From Urechis unicinctus (taxonomy: Eukaryota; Annelida; Polychaeta; Xenopneusta; Urechidae): a DNA stretch of 64,000 bases. Positions 61,094 to 64,000 of the stretch are shown here, piece after piece. The stretch lies in contig CM067344.1 in NCBI GenBank assembly GCA_034190875.2, positions 17,475,582 through 17,539,581 on the forward strand, in the 5' to 3' direction. The number at the start of each line of letters is the position of its first letter. Position 1 is the stretch's first letter. Made by a program: the position numbers and the translations under genes. A model generated the notes under the pieces. That model was given only the letters and a program-made list of their open reading frames with translations. It made no database searches and had not been told where the DNA came from.

Positions 61094-61296
61094 CTGCCAC
61101 AGAAGCAAACACACTAACCTACCCGATTCCCACCCCACGCCAACCCTACACACTGCACTGCCACAGAAGCAAACACACTAACCTACCCGATTCCCACCCC
61201 ACACCAACCCTACACACTGCACTGCCACAGAAGCAAACACACTAACCTACCCGATTCCCACCCCACACCAACCCTACACACTGCACTGCCACAGGG
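61094..61296. repeat. 64-bp tandem repeat, three full units
   Basis: Units at 61,094-61,157, 61,158-61,221 and 61,222-61,285 are almost identical (one difference, cacgcc versus cacacc), followed by a partial fourth (ctgccacagg). The unit starts ctgccacagaagcaaacac. The near-identity implies recent expansion or gene conversion. Confidence 0.95.
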
Positions 61297-64000
61297 TGCT
61301 GCTTGAAGCCTGAGGTCATCATGATTTAATTCTCATTTGAAATAGATGTTTCCCAAAAGATGTTTCCAAATGCATACCTTTCTGAAAAAAGCAATTTTCT
61401 ACAGTAATTGATATCGATATACCAGAGATATCTCAGTGACCTTGACTTCACCATAGTCTACCATTACCCAAATACACTGATAATATGTCAACTGAAAAGC
61501 ATGATAATATCTCAGATCCCTGGGTCCACGGCATGACTTCCAAAATACGGAAAATGTCATTTCTTTCTAAGAGGACAGTTACACGAAGGGGCATGTATAA
61601 AACACGAAGGGAAACATTCTCAGGTGATCGCAATACAGAACCACAGTTAGTTGACTTTAATACCACAGTCTCTGATGGGCAAGGTTATATTTCCAATTAT
61701 CCCCTGCCCTGAACCAAACCCATCATGGGGCAATCAACAACGATTTTTTTTACAGTAAAATAGGGCATGAATCGCAGCTAATATAACAACAAGCAGACAT
61801 ACTACAAGCACCTGTCAGAAAATATAAACATTTTAGTAGGGTCAATTCGATAAAGCAGCACCAACATAATGGGGCAACACCATATGCTGCCAATGACATG
61901 AACATAATTATAACACTGACCTTTGACTGAAGCAGTATTGCAGTGGGACACTAAACATGTGGAAAATATCACAGCAGTGATAGCATTTAGCAGTAATTTG
62001 TACTAAAATCCACTTTATCACATGCCAGACCTATCATTCAATTATCAGGGGAATTTTAGAGAACTAAACAGTCCGGGGTATATATATATACCATTTGTTC
62101 TATATTAAGACTGGCCGCCAGTTTCGCTTTAACATCGAACACTACACTTTACAAGCTGACTCAGTTTCACATCACTATTAAGTGCATAACACAATGCATC
62201 AATTAGTAATCAGAACTTCGGCATCCTGAAACATAAGTCATGGTTAATGTGACTCCCACGTCACATGCATCGAGTATATAACCAGGGTTTTTATAGGTAT
62301 TTATGGCTCTAAAAAGACAATCATCCGAACCAAGGATTTCTATCCGATATGTTACATTTAAAAATATCTCCAGCTGTCATGAATACACATCTTTATTGAG
62401 TAAACATAAGCAGATAAGAGAGGGGACATCCTAAAGGTTCTACGTGTGAATACTATAATTATCTGGGGGCACTCTATGTTGCTTTATTACCACTCTGATT
62501 CCAACACATACTTAGTTGCACAGACATAGAAGGATAAAGTTTGGCAATGAAAGACAACTTAGTTCCAAAACAGTTACAAAAATACACCTGTGAAACGTGC
62601 AGCAATATAGCTTATATAACCAATTGAATATCCACATATATTTGTAATATAGCAATAATGTTATGGGGATACAGGGCCTTTCACGTGACAATTGATGGAA
62701 TAAATAGTGCAACAAACCTCTTGTGACTAAAAAATCCACACACAAAAGAATCAATTACGATTAAGAACAACGTTTCAATCCCGATATCCGAAAAGAACAG
62801 TCTCTCTTCAAGGATCGTAGCCACCAGTTTATTCCTCTTAAATCTCTAAAGATCTCTGTCCCAAGTAAAGCACAGGTATGGCTGACCAATCCGGTTTCTA
62901 AACAGGCGAAACGGAGCGGAAGAGCCTATTTCCTATAAATACGCGAACTAACGAAAGAATGTGTCACCGATTTGTGGGTCATTCCATGCAGCCACAAACA
63001 CAGCTCTCCGAATGAGTCACTGGCTCACTCAGTGCTGCCCCGCTCCCAAACCTTCCCTCAGTCTCGATCGATTTCAGCAACATATAGCCATGACACATAG
63101 ATCATTTGAACGCAGCGAATACATTATTTGGTTCTATCAAAATTGCTTGCATAGCATCAGTTATTAAAATGTAAAATTCTCACCTTGAGAGATACAGACC
63201 GAGCGTTATTATTCGAACAGGTAGTAATAGGCCAAGAGCCGCTTTACATCCGGGTCACCGGTCCGCACAACCGCCAGGCTTGATGACGTAGTTAACCTCA
63301 CCTGCGCGCCAACTGAAAGCAGAGTGACCCAAAACGCATCAACTTGTTGAACATAAGATTTGTTACAGGAAGCCACATCCTGGATAATGATGTCGGAAAC
63401 CTCAGAGATATACCAGCTCATGGTTATATAAAATCCACTCATACGAACTCAATTAACTGCATTGAATAATATTAGCTCATCCTCCTCTTCGGTAAAGAAA
63501 GAGTTGTTTTGAAATCTCGAAAACTAGCTTGAAAAGTCATTGATGATTTCGCCCCAGTAAACGGTTGGTAAGGTGCGCCACACTTATTCAATACAGCTGG
63601 TTTATCTACATATTTTTGTCATTGAACAAGACATTTTCATCGCACCCCAGTCACCCCCAACGAAGGCGTTTTTTTATATGGTAACGATTCCCGCTCAACA
63701 AAATGTTGATATTGAGGATTACAAAACAACAAATTGCATGGACGCTGTCATATGCAGCATCGTTGATCATATACCACCAATTAATTTCCAAGTAAAAATT
63801 TAGCTATATAGTGTATATGGATATTTTCATTATTCATGTGCGTGGGTCGAGGGACAATCACGGTAGTAATGGCCCAATATCGTGATGTGGATCGGATTTA
63901 TGATTCCCTGATTATTACGCAAAACACAGCACCATTGTGAACATATTACTAGGAACTATAAGTACATCTCGTTGTAAAATTAAATACTTAGCTTCGAATA

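Larger units (their letters stand above)
53000..64000. other. 11 kb without a supported gene
   Basis: I see no exon chain, domain or RNA gene on either strand. The stretch is somewhat richer in CpG than the left end of the window, and contains a GTGA/GAGT array, a 16-G run, a small palindrome and a 64-bp tandem repeat. It could hold distal promoter elements or untranslated 5' exons of the L1-like gene. Confidence 0.55.

Overview
The window is animal nuclear DNA. It has intron-rich genes with canonical splice sites, dense microsatellites and several retroelement families. Gene content (a neuroglian/L1-type adhesion molecule, an ERICH3-type protein and a 3-hydroxyacyl-CoA dehydratase), together with Ngaro-type retroelements and GTGA-type tetranucleotide arrays, suggests a lophotrochozoan, most likely a gastropod mollusc. 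The species assignment is inference.

Layout. 1-13.4 kb: no convincing gene. It is built largely from old, diverged, same-orientation copies of one unclassified non-coding repeat (near 0.2-0.9, 2.1-2.5, 5.3-6.4, 9.2-10.3 and 11.0-12.6 kb), plus two minisatellites and a 53-bp-arm foldback. 13.4-15.8 kb: a possible beta-propeller gene fragment, a long TA microsatellite and unassigned sequence. 15.84-22.75 kb: a recently inserted but broken tyrosine-recombinase retroelement (Ngaro/DIRS order) with an SGNH-hydrolase module ahead of its gag-like gene and 219-bp direct terminal repeats. 23.1-24.2 kb: an older, opposite-strand relative. 24.6-25.8 kb: the 3' end of a LINE. 26.0-26.3 kb: a tRNA-derived SINE on the minus strand.

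26.5-35.8 kb (minus): an ERICH3-like gene. Its Ser/Arg/Glu-rich tail runs, with matching exon phases, into ribonuclease-inhibitor-type leucine-rich repeats. 37.85-42.15 kb (plus): a complete seven-exon HACD gene for very-long-chain fatty-acid elongation. 42.6-51.9 kb (minus): a 13-exon L1-family adhesion gene with a signal peptide, five Ig domains, one transmembrane segment and an ankyrin-binding FIGQY tail, but with no fibronectin III exons. HACD and the L1-like gene are convergent. ERICH3 and HACD are divergent and may share a promoter region near 37.5 kb.

52-64 kb: upstream of the L1-like gene. Two perfect CRE palindromes, a long GAGT/GTGA array and a 64-bp tandem repeat are present, but no gene that I can support. 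The three genes show no obvious shared pathway. The points most worth a second look are the FNIII-less L1 protein, the ERICH3-LRR fusion and the two likely frame breaks (exon 1 of the L1-like gene, last exon of ERICH3-LRR), which may be assembly errors.
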